DNA from: Nocardia aobensis NBRC 100429 | GTDB taxonomy: Bacteria; Actinomycetota; Actinomycetes; Mycobacteriales; Mycobacteriaceae | Assembly: GCF_000308375.1 (NCBI RefSeq) | Contig: NZ_BAFQ01000094.1 | Span: 62,001 to 126,000 of the forward strand | DNA length: 64,000 bases | Direction: 5' to 3' | Shown: one piece after another, positions 50,090 through 58,948 of the stretch | How positions within the stretch are numbered: position 1 is the stretch's first letter | Layout of the letters: each line of letters opens with the position of its first letter | The notes under the pieces: model-generated | What the model was told of the DNA's origin: nothing | Databases searched by the model: none | The model's input: the letters and a program-made list of their open reading frames with translations, nothing else | Position numbers and translations under genes: made by a program

Positions 50090-51313
50090 TCAGTTGTCCG
50101 CCTTCACATCTCGATACTTGCGCAGTTCCTGCCGGGCCAGCGTGCGCTTGTGCACCTCGTCGGGCCCGTCGGCCAGCCGCAGCGTGCGCAGATGCGCCCA
50201 GGCCATGGCGAGCGGGAAGTCGTCGGTGACACCGGCGCCGCCGTGGACCTGGATGGCCCGGTCGACGATCTTCAGCGCGATATTGGGCGCGGCCACCTTG
50301 ATCGCGGCGATCTCGGTGCGCGCCTCCTTGTTGCCGACGGTGTCCATCAGATACGCCGCCTTCAGGGTCAGCAGCCGGATCATCTCGATATCGATGCGCG
50401 CCTCGGCGATCCAGTCCTGGATATTGGCGTTGGCGGCGATCGGCTTGCCGAAGGTGATGCGGGTACTCGCGCGCCGGCACATCAGTTCCAGTGCGCGCTC
50501 GGCCATTCCGATGGCCCGCATGCAGTGGTGGATGCGGCCGGGTCCGAGCCGGGCCTGGCTGATCGCGAAGCCCTCGCCCTCGCCCTTCAGCACGTCTTTC
50601 CGCGGTACCCGGACATTCTCGAAATCGATTTCGGCATGACCCTCGCGGTCCTGATAGCCGAAGACCGGCAGGCCGCGTAGCACGGTCACACCCGGGGCGT
50701 CGATGGGGACCACCATCATCGACTGCTGGCGGTGCGGCGCGGCCTCGGGATCGGTCTTGCCCATCACGATCAGCACGGTGCAGTTCGGATGCAGCGCGTT
50801 GGAGGCGAACCACTTGCGGCCGTTGAGGACGTACTCGTCGCCGTCGCGCACCATCGACAGTTCCACATTGGTGGCGTCGGAGCTGGCGACCGCGGGTTCG
50901 GTCATCGCGAACGCCGAGCGGATCGTGCCGGCCAGCAACGGCTTCAGGTACTTCTCCTTGTGCTCGTCGGTGCCGAAGAGCGTGAAGACCTCCATATTTC
51001 CGGTATCCGGCGCATTGCAGTTGCACGCCTCCGGCGCCAGGTGGCTGCGGCCCATGATCTCGGCCAGCGGTGCGTACTCGAGGTTGGTCAGGCCCGGACC
51101 CCATTCCGCGTAGGGGTGGAACAGATTCCACAGACCGCGCCGCTGCGCCTCGGCCTTCAGTTCTTCGAGGATCGGCGGCTGGAAGTGCGGATCACCGGCG
51201 GCGCGCATCTGCTCGTCGTAGACGGCCTCGGCGGGGTAGACGTGCGAATCCATGAACTCCAGCAGCTGGGCGCGATACTTCTCGGCCCGCTCGGAGATGT
51301 CGAACATCGACAT
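50090..51313 (-). CDS. Acyl-CoA dehydrogenase, ACAD10/11-like, 407 aa
   Basis: Full-length acyl-CoA dehydrogenase: [19 protein letters not shown], the FAD/substrate segment [48 protein letters not shown] and [21 protein letters not shown]. Where medium-chain enzymes have the catalytic Glu (YEGT), this one reads [14 protein letters not shown], with Asp at about 382, the ACAD10/11 form. Paired with an APH-like kinase it should handle 4-phospho- or 4-hydroxyacyl-CoA. Thirty-seven bases separate it from the upstream SDR. Confidence 0.86.
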   Translation of the reverse strand: MSMFDISERAEKYRAQLLEFMDSHVYPAEAVYDEQMRAAGDPHFQPPILEELKAEAQRRGLWNLFHPYAEWGPGLTNLEYAPLAEIMGRSHLAPEACNCNAPDTGNMEVFTLFGTDEHKEKYLKPLLAGTIRSAFAMTEPAVASSDATNVELSMVRDGDEYVLNGRKWFASNALHPNCTVLIVMGKTDPEAAPHRQQSMMVVPIDAPGVTVLRGLPVFGYQDREGHAEIDFENVRVPRKDVLKGEGEGFAISQARLGPGRIHHCMRAIGMAERALELMCRRASTRITFGKPIAANANIQDWIAEARIDIEMIRLLTLKAAYLMDTVGNKEARTEIAAIKVAAPNIALKIVDRAIQVHGGAGVTDDFPLAMAWAHLRTLRLADGPDEVHKRTLARQELRKYRDVKADN

Positions 51314-51350
51314 GTGATCTCCTGATCGTTGTGAAATCTGGTGGGCAGCT

Positions 51351-52169
51351 TCAGTTCTCGTCGAGCAGACTGTGCTGGTAGCGGCGCATGCCGGCCAGCC
51401 AGCGGTCGTAGTCGGATCCCTTGCGCCGGTACATCTCGAGCACGCTCGGATGCGGCAGGATCAGGAACTGCTCGGTGTCGATCGCGGCCAGCACCGCGTC
51501 GGCGACCTGTGTGGGTTCGAGGACCTCGCCCGCGGTGGTCACCGCCCGGGTCGAGGCCGCGCCGAGCCGGTCGCCGGAGTCGCGCCCGGCGTACAGCAGG
51601 GGCGTGTCGACCCCCATGGGGCACAGGCAGCTGACTCGAATTCCACTGTCGCCGTATGTGACCGACAACCATTCGGCGAAACCGACGGCGGCGTGCTTGG
51701 TCACCGAGTAGGTAGCCGACCCGATCTGGGTGAGCAGTCCGGCCGCCGAGGCGGTGCTGACGAAATATCCCTCGCCGCGCTCGAGCCACTGGGGCACGAG
51801 TTGAGTGGCGGCGCGGATGTGCGCGCGCACGTTGACGTCGAAGGAGCGGTCCCAGTCGGCCTCGGCGACCTCGAGCCCGACCGCACCGGCGATGCCGGCG
51901 TTCGCGAAATACAGGTCGACCGGGCCGAACGTCTTCTCCGCCAGCGCGATCAGGCTCGCGATCGCCTCCGGATCGCTGACGTCGGCACCCGCGCTCACGC
52001 AGGCGCCGGGATGCTCGGCCGCCACCGCGTCGGCGACGCTCTTCGCGGCGGCCTCGTCGAGATCGGCGACGACCACTCGCGCTCCCGCGGCCGCGAGGCG
52101 GGCGGCGAGCGCACCACCGATACCGCCTCCGCCGCCGGTCACGATGGCCACCTTCTGCGCAACCTGCAC
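51351..52169 (-). CDS. SDR family oxidoreductase, 272 aa
   Basis: NAD(P) site [34 protein letters not shown], catalytic Ser/Tyr/Lys in [25 protein letters not shown], and a C-terminal extension [26 protein letters not shown] typical of a subgroup found with lipid-catabolic genes. First gene of the four-gene operon; a near-palindrome (52212-52227) stands in its promoter. Confidence 0.87.
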   Translation of the reverse strand: MQVAQKVAIVTGGGGGIGGALAARLAAAGARVVVADLDEAAAKSVADAVAAEHPGACVSAGADVSDPEAIASLIALAEKTFGPVDLYFANAGIAGAVGLEVAEADWDRSFDVNVRAHIRAATQLVPQWLERGEGYFVSTASAAGLLTQIGSATYSVTKHAAVGFAEWLSVTYGDSGIRVSCLCPMGVDTPLLYAGRDSGDRLGAASTRAVTTAGEVLEPTQVADAVLAAIDTEQFLILPHPSVLEMYRRKGSDYDRWLAGMRRYQHSLLDEN

Positions 52170-52211
52170 TGCCGTACCCCTGTCCCTGTCCGTGATGTCA
52201 CCTCACCGTAG

Positions 52212-52227
52212 TTGAGGTCGACGTCAA
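52212..52227. promoter_or_regulatory. Near-palindromic operator candidate upstream of the SDR/ACAD operon
   Basis: TTGAGGTCGACGTCAA is symmetric at 14 of 16 positions, with TTGA...TCAA ends and GTCGAC centre, 43 bases upstream of the operon start. The TetR gene immediately upstream is the probable binder. Confidence 0.5.
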
Positions 52228-52306
52228 GTTCAATTGCGGGTGCGCGCGGACGCCGCACTCCGCTGTTGTAGCAGGTCTGCGCCGTGCCGAAGGGCGAAAC
52301 GGCGAG

Positions 52307-52993
52307 TCAGGACTTGGCCGGGATGCGCAGCGCATTGACCCACAACCGGGTCGCGGTGTAGGTCAGCTCGTCCAGGTCCACCGGACGGTCGGTGTCGTCG
52401 CCGCCCACGAAATGCCCGAAGGCCAGACGGCTCACCATCCCGGAGAGGGCACGCGAGGCGAGGAGGGGATCCAGCTCCGGATCGGCCAGTCCCCGGCGTT
52501 GCAGCGATTCGATACTGCGCGCGTTGCGGTCGATGAACGCCTCGGCGCGGCGCTGGCGCAGCACCCGGAATTCGGGGTCGATATTGGCGACCTGTTCCAG
52601 CAGGCCCATGAGTTTGGCATTGCGCTGATAGGCCTCGAAATAGGCCCGGTTGCTCGCGGCGACGACCGCGGCCGGATCGTCGGCCTCGGGCACATGCGGC
52701 ATCCCCGGATGCAACATGTCCTCCTGGGCGATCTCCAGGACCGCAGCGAAGATCTCCTCCTTGCTGGAGAAATAGGTATAGAACGTGCCGGAGGAGCAAT
52801 GGGCCGCGGTCGTGATGTCGACCAGCCGGGTGTCGAGATAGCCACTGGTCTCGAAGACTCGGCGGGCGGCGGCGATCAGCGCCGAGCGAGTGCGCAGCCC
52901 GCGTTCGGTGGTGGGCAATTCCCGCAGCAGGGAAGTTCGGGCCATCGACGGCGCCGTGTCCGTACTGCGACCATCCTCGCCGAACTTTCCCAT
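52307..52993 (-). CDS. TetR-family transcriptional regulator, 228 aa
   Basis: Helix-turn-helix: ALIAAARRVFETSGYLDTRLVDITTAAHCSSGTFYTYFSSKEEIF, then an all-helical ligand domain. The position just upstream of the SDR/ACAD/kinase operon, same strand, and the near-palindrome between them suggest it is the local repressor, released by an acyl-CoA. An in-frame ATG at 52945 is an alternative start. Confidence 0.85.
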   Translation of the reverse strand: MGKFGEDGRSTDTAPSMARTSLLRELPTTERGLRTRSALIAAARRVFETSGYLDTRLVDITTAAHCSSGTFYTYFSSKEEIFAAVLEIAQEDMLHPGMPHVPEADDPAAVVAASNRAYFEAYQRNAKLMGLLEQVANIDPEFRVLRQRRAEAFIDRNARSIESLQRRGLADPELDPLLASRALSGMVSRLAFGHFVGGDDTDRPVDLDELTYTATRLWVNALRIPAKS

Positions 52994-53088
52994 GCAGCAG
53001 TTATAGCCGACGCGGCCGATTCGGTAGCAGGCAGCCGGATTTGTCGTATTAGGGTCTGTTGATCTTGGAAGTCATCGGAGTGGAGAGT

Positions 53089-55002
53089 ATGTCGAGATTG
53101 AGGAAGCTGCTGACGCTCGGGGCGGCAGCGGCGGCGGTTGTGCTCACCGCGGTGCCGGTGCACGCGCAGCAGCAACCCGAGTACGCGCCCACCATGCTGG
53201 TGCTGGACGCTTCGGGATCCATGCGGGCCCCGGATCCCGGCGGCGGCACGAAACTGGATGCGGCCAAGGCCGCTGTACACAGTTTCGTCGCCGCGGCCCC
53301 GCCGCGGTCGAGAGTGGGACTGACGGTGTACGGGACCGGAACCGGATCCTCGGACGCGGAGAAGGCCGCCGGATGCGCGGATGTGCGCACGCTACGCGGC
53401 GCCGACATCATCGACAGAGCCGCCGTGAACACCGCCGTCGACGGTATCGAGGCCAGCGGATACACGCCGATCGGCGCCGCGCTGCGGGCCGCGGCCGAGG
53501 CGCTTCCGAAGGAGGGCCCGCGCTCGATCGTCCTCGTCTCCGACGGCGAAGACACCTGCGCGCCACCGGATCCCTGTGAGGTCGCCCGGGAACTCGAGCG
53601 CCAGGGCGCCAGGATCGTGGTGCACGCCATCGGATTCGGTGTCGACGGGCCCGCGCGCAAACAGCTCACGTGCATCGCGCAGCAGACCGGCGGCACGTAC
53701 ACCGACGCCGCCGACGGCACCTCGCTCGAACGCGTTCTGCCCAGGGTGAGCCAGGCGGCGTTGCGCACCTATACGCCGATCGGCGCACCGATTTCCGGCG
53801 CCGCGGCCTATCGAGACGCGCCGATCGCGGCGCCGGGTCAATATCTGGACACGATCGCCCAGCACGAGACGAAGTACTACGCCCTGGACGTGCCGCAGGG
53901 GGCGATGGCGTACTTCAGTGCGACGGTTGCCTTCCCGCATGTGCGGCAGAAACAGTCCGGCAACGACAACAGCGTGTTGTACCTGCGGGTCTACGGCGAG
54001 GACGGCAAGGACTGCAACGTCTTCGGGTTCGAGCAGGTCGTGAACACCAGTGACGGTGTGGCCCTGACCGTCACCAAGGCGTGGGACGGCGCGACGAAGA
54101 CCGATTCCGGGTCCGACAGCGCCGCGAACGCGTGCCGCGGCGGCGGTCGCTACTACTTCGCACCCGAATGGCACGGCGTCGCCGACAACATGCCGCAGCA
54201 GATGCCGATGGAGTTGCTGTTCGGAATCGAGCCCGCGGCCGGCGACCCCGGCCCGCCCGCGTCGACCACACCGACGGCATTCACGCCACCGGCCGGCAGT
54301 ACCGTCGCGGTGACGGGAGGTGGATCATTCAATGCCGCAACCACATTGGAAGGTTCCGGCGGCTATTCCGACACCCTGCAGCGTGGCGAGTCGGTGTTCT
54401 ATCGGGTGCCGCTCGGATGGGGGCAGGGTCTCGCTTACCGGGTGAACTTCCTGGATTCCGACAAGCACGGACTCGACGGGCTGTCACGGGTCACGACCAC
54501 GCTGTACTCGCCGATTCGCACCGAGATCGATCACGACTTCGCCGGCTACAACGGAGAATCCGCGACGATGCCGGCCGGCGATCCGCTGGCCACGCTGCCG
54601 GTGCGCTACAGCAATCGCACGGCCGGGGCCGGTAAGGGCACCGAACAGAGCCTGGCGGGTTGGTACTACATCGCCGTCTCCGTCAGCGCCTCGAATGTCG
54701 AAGGGCTCGGTGCGCCGGTCCCGATTCGCCTGGATGTGACGGTCGGCGGGGCCCCCGAACCCGGACCGCATTACGAATCCGCCACGGCGAAGGGCATATT
54801 CGGTGAGCACGCGACGCAGTCACCGGACGCGTCGTCCTCGGCGAACAGCGACGGCCGGTCGCCGGTATCGGCCGCCCCGGAATCCGGCGACGGGGTTTCG
54901 CCGACGGTCCTCGTCGCCGTCATCGCCGGTGTCGTCCTGCTCGGACTGCTTCTCGGCGCGCTGGTGGTGATACGGAGCCGCCGCAAGAACTCGCGCCCCT
55001 AG
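53089..55002 (+). CDS. Secreted/membrane-anchored von Willebrand factor A domain protein, 637 aa
   Basis: Sec signal peptide (LLTLGAAAAAVVLTAVPVHA) followed by a vWA domain with MIDAS motif LVLDASGSM (about residue 37) and the threonine segment EASGYTPIGAALRAAAEAL, then a long beta-rich region with jelly-roll-like segments, a Ser/Pro linker and a C-terminal membrane helix (VLVAVIAGVVLLGLLLGALVVI) with a basic tail. It likely sits outside the membrane and binds a ligand or partner protein with a metal. ATG 53089 has GGAG just upstream. Confidence 0.85.
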   Translation: MSRLRKLLTLGAAAAAVVLTAVPVHAQQQPEYAPTMLVLDASGSMRAPDPGGGTKLDAAKAAVHSFVAAAPPRSRVGLTVYGTGTGSSDAEKAAGCADVRTLRGADIIDRAAVNTAVDGIEASGYTPIGAALRAAAEALPKEGPRSIVLVSDGEDTCAPPDPCEVARELERQGARIVVHAIGFGVDGPARKQLTCIAQQTGGTYTDAADGTSLERVLPRVSQAALRTYTPIGAPISGAAAYRDAPIAAPGQYLDTIAQHETKYYALDVPQGAMAYFSATVAFPHVRQKQSGNDNSVLYLRVYGEDGKDCNVFGFEQVVNTSDGVALTVTKAWDGATKTDSGSDSAANACRGGGRYYFAPEWHGVADNMPQQMPMELLFGIEPAAGDPGPPASTTPTAFTPPAGSTVAVTGGGSFNAATTLEGSGGYSDTLQRGESVFYRVPLGWGQGLAYRVNFLDSDKHGLDGLSRVTTTLYSPIRTEIDHDFAGYNGESATMPAGDPLATLPVRYSNRTAGAGKGTEQSLAGWYYIAVSVSASNVEGLGAPVPIRLDVTVGGAPEPGPHYESATAKGIFGEHATQSPDASSSANSDGRSPVSAAPESGDGVSPTVLVAVIAGVVLLGLLLGALVVIRSRRKNSRP

Positions 55003-55036
55003 CGCGCCGCTGCCGAGGAACCGCAGGAAATCGAGG

Positions 55037-55074
55037 GCCGGTCCGTGATCGCTTGCCGGTGATCACAGACCGGC
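55037..55074. terminator. Hairpin between convergent vWA and prenyl synthase genes
   Basis: Arms GCCGGTC-C-GTGATC (55037-55050) and GATCAC-A-GACCGGC (55061-55074) pair with one C/A mismatch and a 10-base loop, immediately before the stop of the prenyl synthase gene. It fits termination of either transcript. Confidence 0.65.
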
Positions 55075-56208
55075 TCACCTGTTTCGCCGGACCACCACGT
55101 GTGCCAGGGTTTCGAGATCACCCCGGGCGACACCTGACGGCAGCCCGGCCAGTGCGGAACGCAACGCCCGGTCGGCGTAATCGCGGGTGAGTTCACGGCC
55201 ACCGGCGGCAGCGACCAGCTCCGCCGCGCGCGCTACGTCGGCCGTCGTCATCGGCCGTGGCTCGCGGTACAGCCGGGCCAATTCGCGGCCCGCGTCGGTA
55301 TCGGAGGCCAATGCGCACACCACCGGAAACGACCGCTTCCGTGCGGCCAGGTCGCTGAGCGCGGGTTTACCGGTCACCGCCGGATCGCCCCAGATGTCGA
55401 TGGCGTCGTCGACCAGTTGGAACGCGAGCCCCAGATTGCGGCCGAAGGTGTTGAACGCGGCCACCGTCCGCGAATCCGCACCCGCGCACAACGCGCCCAG
55501 CGCGCACGAACAGCCCAGCAGCACAGCGGTTTTGCCCGCCGCCATGGACAGATAGTCCGCGATGCTCACATCCGGCCGGGTCTCGAAATCACAGTCCTGA
55601 TATTGGCCGTGGCACAGCGTCGCGGCGGTGCGGGCCAGCCGGATCACCGCGGCGGCGCCGGTCTCCTCCGGCACTCCGCCGTCGGAGAGCACGGCGAACG
55701 CCAACGCCTGCAACGCGTCTCCGAGCAGCGTGGCATTGGTGGTGCCCCACAGCCGCCAGACCGTGGGCCGGCCGTGGCGCAACGGGTCGGCGTCCATCAC
55801 GTCGTCGTGCACGAGGGAGAAGTTGTGCAGCAGTTCGACCGCGGCACCGGCGTGGACGGCATCGGCGGCCGGTGCGCCGCAGGCGGCCGCGGCGGCCAGG
55901 GTCAATGCCGGGCGCAGACCCTTGCCGTGCGCGCCGGTGCGCGGATTGCCCTCGGCGTCGCACCAGCCGAAGTGGTAACCGGCCATCCGGTCCAGGGGAT
56001 GACCGAGTGTCGCGACAGCAGCCCGCAGGACCGGTGCGATCGCCGTGTGGGCATCGGTGAGCAAGGCTCCCGCAGTGCGCGTACCGGGTGTGGCATCGCT
56101 GGTGGTGCGTGGGCGGCGCCCGGGTTCGCGAGGGAGCGCGCAGTCCTTGCGGTCCGCTGCGGGAAGACGTTGTTCGGGAGGGTAGGTGGTGGGTTTGGAT
56201 GATCGCAT
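55075..56208 (-). CDS. Polyprenyl diphosphate synthase, 377 aa
   Basis: Trans-isoprenyl synthase: GKGLRPALTLAAAAACGA, first Asp-rich motif HNFSLVHDDVMD (DDxxD), second QLVDDAIDIWGD, with GQYQDCDFETRPDVS and KTAVLLGCSCALGA between. Phe five residues before the first Asp suggests a product no longer than farnesyl or geranylgeranyl, a tentative reading. It lies 143 bases after the terpene cyclase on the same strand and should feed it. The first ~45 residues are Arg-rich and atypical; a later start is possible. Confidence 0.84.
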   Translation of the reverse strand: MRSSKPTTYPPEQRLPAADRKDCALPREPGRRPRTTSDATPGTRTAGALLTDAHTAIAPVLRAAVATLGHPLDRMAGYHFGWCDAEGNPRTGAHGKGLRPALTLAAAAACGAPAADAVHAGAAVELLHNFSLVHDDVMDADPLRHGRPTVWRLWGTTNATLLGDALQALAFAVLSDGGVPEETGAAAVIRLARTAATLCHGQYQDCDFETRPDVSIADYLSMAAGKTAVLLGCSCALGALCAGADSRTVAAFNTFGRNLGLAFQLVDDAIDIWGDPAVTGKPALSDLAARKRSFPVVCALASDTDAGRELARLYREPRPMTTADVARAAELVAAAGGRELTRDYADRALRSALAGLPSGVARGDLETLAHVVVRRNR

Positions 56209-56319
56209 TACCGGCCCCGCTCGCTAGGGCACAGCCGCCGCGCCCGCTCCGCGTCGCGGTCGGCGGTGCGTGAAGTATTCATCGTCGCACCGGAATCCGC
56301 GGGCCGGGCGGTGGCCCGG

Positions 56320-56335
56320 GTTGCGTTTGCGCAAC
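56320..56335. other. Small hairpin between terpene cyclase and prenyl synthase genes
   Basis: GTTGCG and CGCAAC pair around TTTG in the 143-base gap. It could attenuate or stabilise the transcript between the two genes. Confidence 0.3.
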
Positions 56336-56351
56336 GCCCGCGGGTTCGCCG

Positions 56352-57332
56352 TCAGGTCAGGGGTGCGCCGTGCTCGAGTGCCTCGCGCGGCGCACTGGTG
56401 TAGCGCGCGGCCTGATAGTGGTAGTCGAAGTTGGCTCGCACGTAACGGGTGTAACAGGTTGCGGTACTGAGGATATCGGCGCGCTCGCGGCCGGACAGGC
56501 CCGCCGCGTCGAGTTCGGCGGGCAGCGCATCGATGCCCGTCAGCATCCGGCGCACACATCCGGTGAGCATCCGGTCGACCACCTCCACCGCCTGTTTCCG
56601 GTCGAGGCCCTGCTGCCGTTCGGCCAGCAGCACCGAGTTGTACAGGTACTCCGAGGCCTCGTCGGAGTCGATGGACAGGATGTCATTGAACAGTCCCATA
56701 TGTTCGACCGACGCCTCCCGTATCGCGCGCAACGCCGGCAGGGCGCGCGCAGCCGCGCACAGGTCGACACCCTCCGCGATCTCGCTGATATCGAGAAATA
56801 CGTACAGGGCCACGGAATCGCGCCGGTGGGCCCGATAGTCGTCCAGATCGGGATAGCGATCGGTGAGACGCCCGATGCTCTCGGTGTAGTAGGTCCACAG
56901 CCACGCCGAGAGTTCGGTGCGCACGGCATGGCGCCACTGGCTGGAACGTCCGGCGCGCAGTTCGCGCCAGAGTTCGGCGAAGGCCACCGCGAGCACCCCG
57001 CGCGGTTGCGCACCGTCTTCGAACACCTCCTCCAGTTCGGTGATGGTCGCCAAGGTCCGTGCCGGGTCGGGAATTTCGATGTCGAACTGATCGTCGACGA
57101 TGAAAGCCCACGCGGTGAAACGGCTCAGCAATCCCAGCGCGTCCACCCCGGCGTACGGGCACCACAGCGCGTACATACGAGCCGGCCGGGTCCGGCGCAT
57201 GCGCCGGCGAGTCGGCTCCGAGGGAACCAGATCACAACGTTCGAGCCAGGCCCACATGACCTGCTCGGCCTCCGATTCGGCGGGATTGGCCCCCTCCGAA
57301 TCGAACGGCATGAAGAACTCAGTTACATGCAT
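56352..57332 (-). CDS. Class I terpene cyclase, 326 aa
   Basis: Bacterial terpene synthase fold and length. The Asp-rich motif is DDQFD (80-84), a likely pyrophosphate-sensor Arg lies near 170-171, the NSE triad is NDILSIDSDE (216-225) and the RY pair is at 310-311. In the NSE triad the expected glutamate position holds Asp with Glu one residue later, a variant. The product cannot be predicted; FPP or GGPP from the neighbouring synthase is the likely substrate. Confidence 0.86.
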   Translation of the reverse strand: MHVTEFFMPFDSEGANPAESEAEQVMWAWLERCDLVPSEPTRRRMRRTRPARMYALWCPYAGVDALGLLSRFTAWAFIVDDQFDIEIPDPARTLATITELEEVFEDGAQPRGVLAVAFAELWRELRAGRSSQWRHAVRTELSAWLWTYYTESIGRLTDRYPDLDDYRAHRRDSVALYVFLDISEIAEGVDLCAAARALPALRAIREASVEHMGLFNDILSIDSDEASEYLYNSVLLAERQQGLDRKQAVEVVDRMLTGCVRRMLTGIDALPAELDAAGLSGRERADILSTATCYTRYVRANFDYHYQAARYTSAPREALEHGAPLT

Positions 57333-57791
57333 CGAAACCGCCTATCTCGCAAGCAGTTTAACGTGGAGGCGGCAATCCGGGCATTCGGTTTGCCATATCG
57401 GGTCGAACCGGCGTGGCGACAAGACGAAGTGCCACAACGGATTCGGATCGATATCGCGCCTGCCGGTGGTCGACCTACCGATTCGACCGTGCAGGCGCCG
57501 CACCGTCGGATATCCATGGCGGGGCGACATTCGTTACCGGAGCATTCGGCGGGCGATCGCCGGCGAGCCGCGCGGAATACCATCGGTGCCCGCGGCCGGG
57601 ATCGGCCCGTCGGGCGGCTGTGGGGAGTAGGCAGCGGGCAGGCAGGGCACCTCCGGCCTCTAGGCCGTCGCGTGTGGCATGGGCTCAGCGGCGATCCGCC
57701 GCGGCCACCGCGTCAGCACGACCATGGCAACCAGGAAGCGCCTGCCGCCGGCAACAGCCGCTCGATGCGGGCGCGGACTCACGAGTACATT
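57333..57791. other. Intergenic region between terpene cyclase and alpha/beta hydrolase genes
   Basis: This 459-base gap should contain the leftward promoter of the terpene cluster. Neither strand shows an ORF I trust, and there is no clear hairpin or repeat. Confidence 0.45.
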
Positions 57792-58655
57792 TCATGCGTG
57801 CTGGAGTGCCAGCATGCCGGCCAGCAGCGGGTCCCAGGTCGAGGCCGGAAGTTCATGCCCGATGCCCGGCAGCGGGAGCAGTTCGGCGCCCGGGATCGCA
57901 CGAGCCATGGCCTGCCCGTTCCCGTACGGGAAGAACGGGTCGTCGGTGCCGTGCACCACGAGGGTCGGCACGGTGATCTCGACCAGACGCTCCCGCCAGC
58001 GCCCGCCCGCCTCGACGAACGCCAGATTGAGCACGCTGGAGCCCATATCGGTGGTGCGTTCGACCGTGCGCTTCGCCTGGCGCCGTGCCCGCTGTTCGTC
58101 GAATCCGTGTGCGCCGGAGAGTGTCCGGGCTTGTTCGACGCGATAGTCGATCACCGCGGCTCGGTCGGACCAGTCCGGAGCGGGTGTCGCGGCGAAGAAG
58201 CCCATGATCCGATCGGAGTGTTCCGGCAGATCCGGATCCGCCGGGCCGGGCGCGGTCGGCCGGGTGTTGATCAGGGTCAGGGCCGACACACGGTCGCCGT
58301 GATCGAGCGCGGCGAGCTGACAGATCCATCCGGCCACCGAGAAGCCCACCAGGTGGGCGCGCGGCAGTCCGAAGACGTCCATCAGTCCGACGATGTCGGA
58401 GACCAGGTCCCGGAGGTCGTATCCCGGCGAGCCGGTCGGATAGGCAGTCGACCGGCCGGTGTCGCGAATGTCGTAGCGAAGCACGAACCGGCCGGCCCCG
58501 GCCAACCGATCACAGAACTCGTCTTCCCAGAAGAGTCCCGACGTGGACGGCAGCACCACCGGAGGCTGTCGCCGGTCTCCGAAGGTGGTCACACACAGGT
58601 CGGCGCCCCCGACGGTGACGAGGTGTTCGGGCGAGCGTTGACCATGAAGCGGCAC
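57792..58655 (-). CDS. Alpha/beta hydrolase (RdmC-like), 287 aa
   Basis: Canonical order: oxyanion region PPVVLPSTSGLFWEDEF, nucleophile elbow VGFSVAGWICQLAALDHGDRV, acid in LVVHGTDDPFFPYGNG and histidine in PGIGHELPAS. The elbow reads G-F-S-V-A, with Ala where most have the second Gly. GTG 58655 follows AGAGGAG by 6 bases. Ester or lactone hydrolysis is likely, substrate unknown. Confidence 0.84.
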   Translation of the reverse strand: MPLHGQRSPEHLVTVGGADLCVTTFGDRRQPPVVLPSTSGLFWEDEFCDRLAGAGRFVLRYDIRDTGRSTAYPTGSPGYDLRDLVSDIVGLMDVFGLPRAHLVGFSVAGWICQLAALDHGDRVSALTLINTRPTAPGPADPDLPEHSDRIMGFFAATPAPDWSDRAAVIDYRVEQARTLSGAHGFDEQRARRQAKRTVERTTDMGSSVLNLAFVEAGGRWRERLVEITVPTLVVHGTDDPFFPYGNGQAMARAIPGAELLPLPGIGHELPASTWDPLLAGMLALQHA

Positions 58656-58789
58656 GGCGACTCCTCTGCAGTTGCGTCTGCTGAGGAGACCCCTTCCACG
58701 GCCGAAACTCATCGGTCGCGCAGTAGGGTCTGACGCCGTGGCATCCCTTTCCCATCGGCCACCCCGAATGCGCATCCATCCGGGAGGAT

Positions 58790-58945
58790 GTGGGTCCCTG
58801 CGGCTACTGGCCCCGAGTGGCGACATACGGGCCGTTCATCATGGTCTGGGGAACGGTCTTCATCGCGGGCGCCGAAGCAGCGGTGGGTCTGATGTTCGTC
58901 GCCGCGTTGGGTCTGTTCGCGGCGTCAGGTTCTCGCCACGAGTAG
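58790..58945 (+). CDS. Small membrane protein, about 51 aa
   Basis: An open frame ends with TAG at 58943-58945 and reads VATYGPFIMVWGTVFIAGAE then VGLMFVAALGLFAASGSRHE, one clear membrane helix. Protein-like text extends upstream to a CTG at 58730 (TPWHPFPIGHPECASIRED), so the gene may be ~71 aa with an odd start; GTG 58790 after GGGAGG is the best canonical start. It ends three bases before the LLM gene stop on the other strand. Confidence 0.4.
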   Translation: MGPCGYWPRVATYGPFIMVWGTVFIAGAEAAVGLMFVAALGLFAASGSRHE

Positions 58946-58948
58946 ATC

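Noticed and set aside
57333-57640. A rightward ORF starting near 57331 (LSRKQFNVEAAIRAFGL)
   Set aside because: The first residues look plausible, but the rest is Arg/Pro-rich low-information text and there is no ribosome site.
56370-58733. A 787-codon open frame antisense to the terpene cyclase and hydrolase genes
   Set aside because: It covers two real genes on the other strand and has no recognisable fold; it reflects third-position GC bias.
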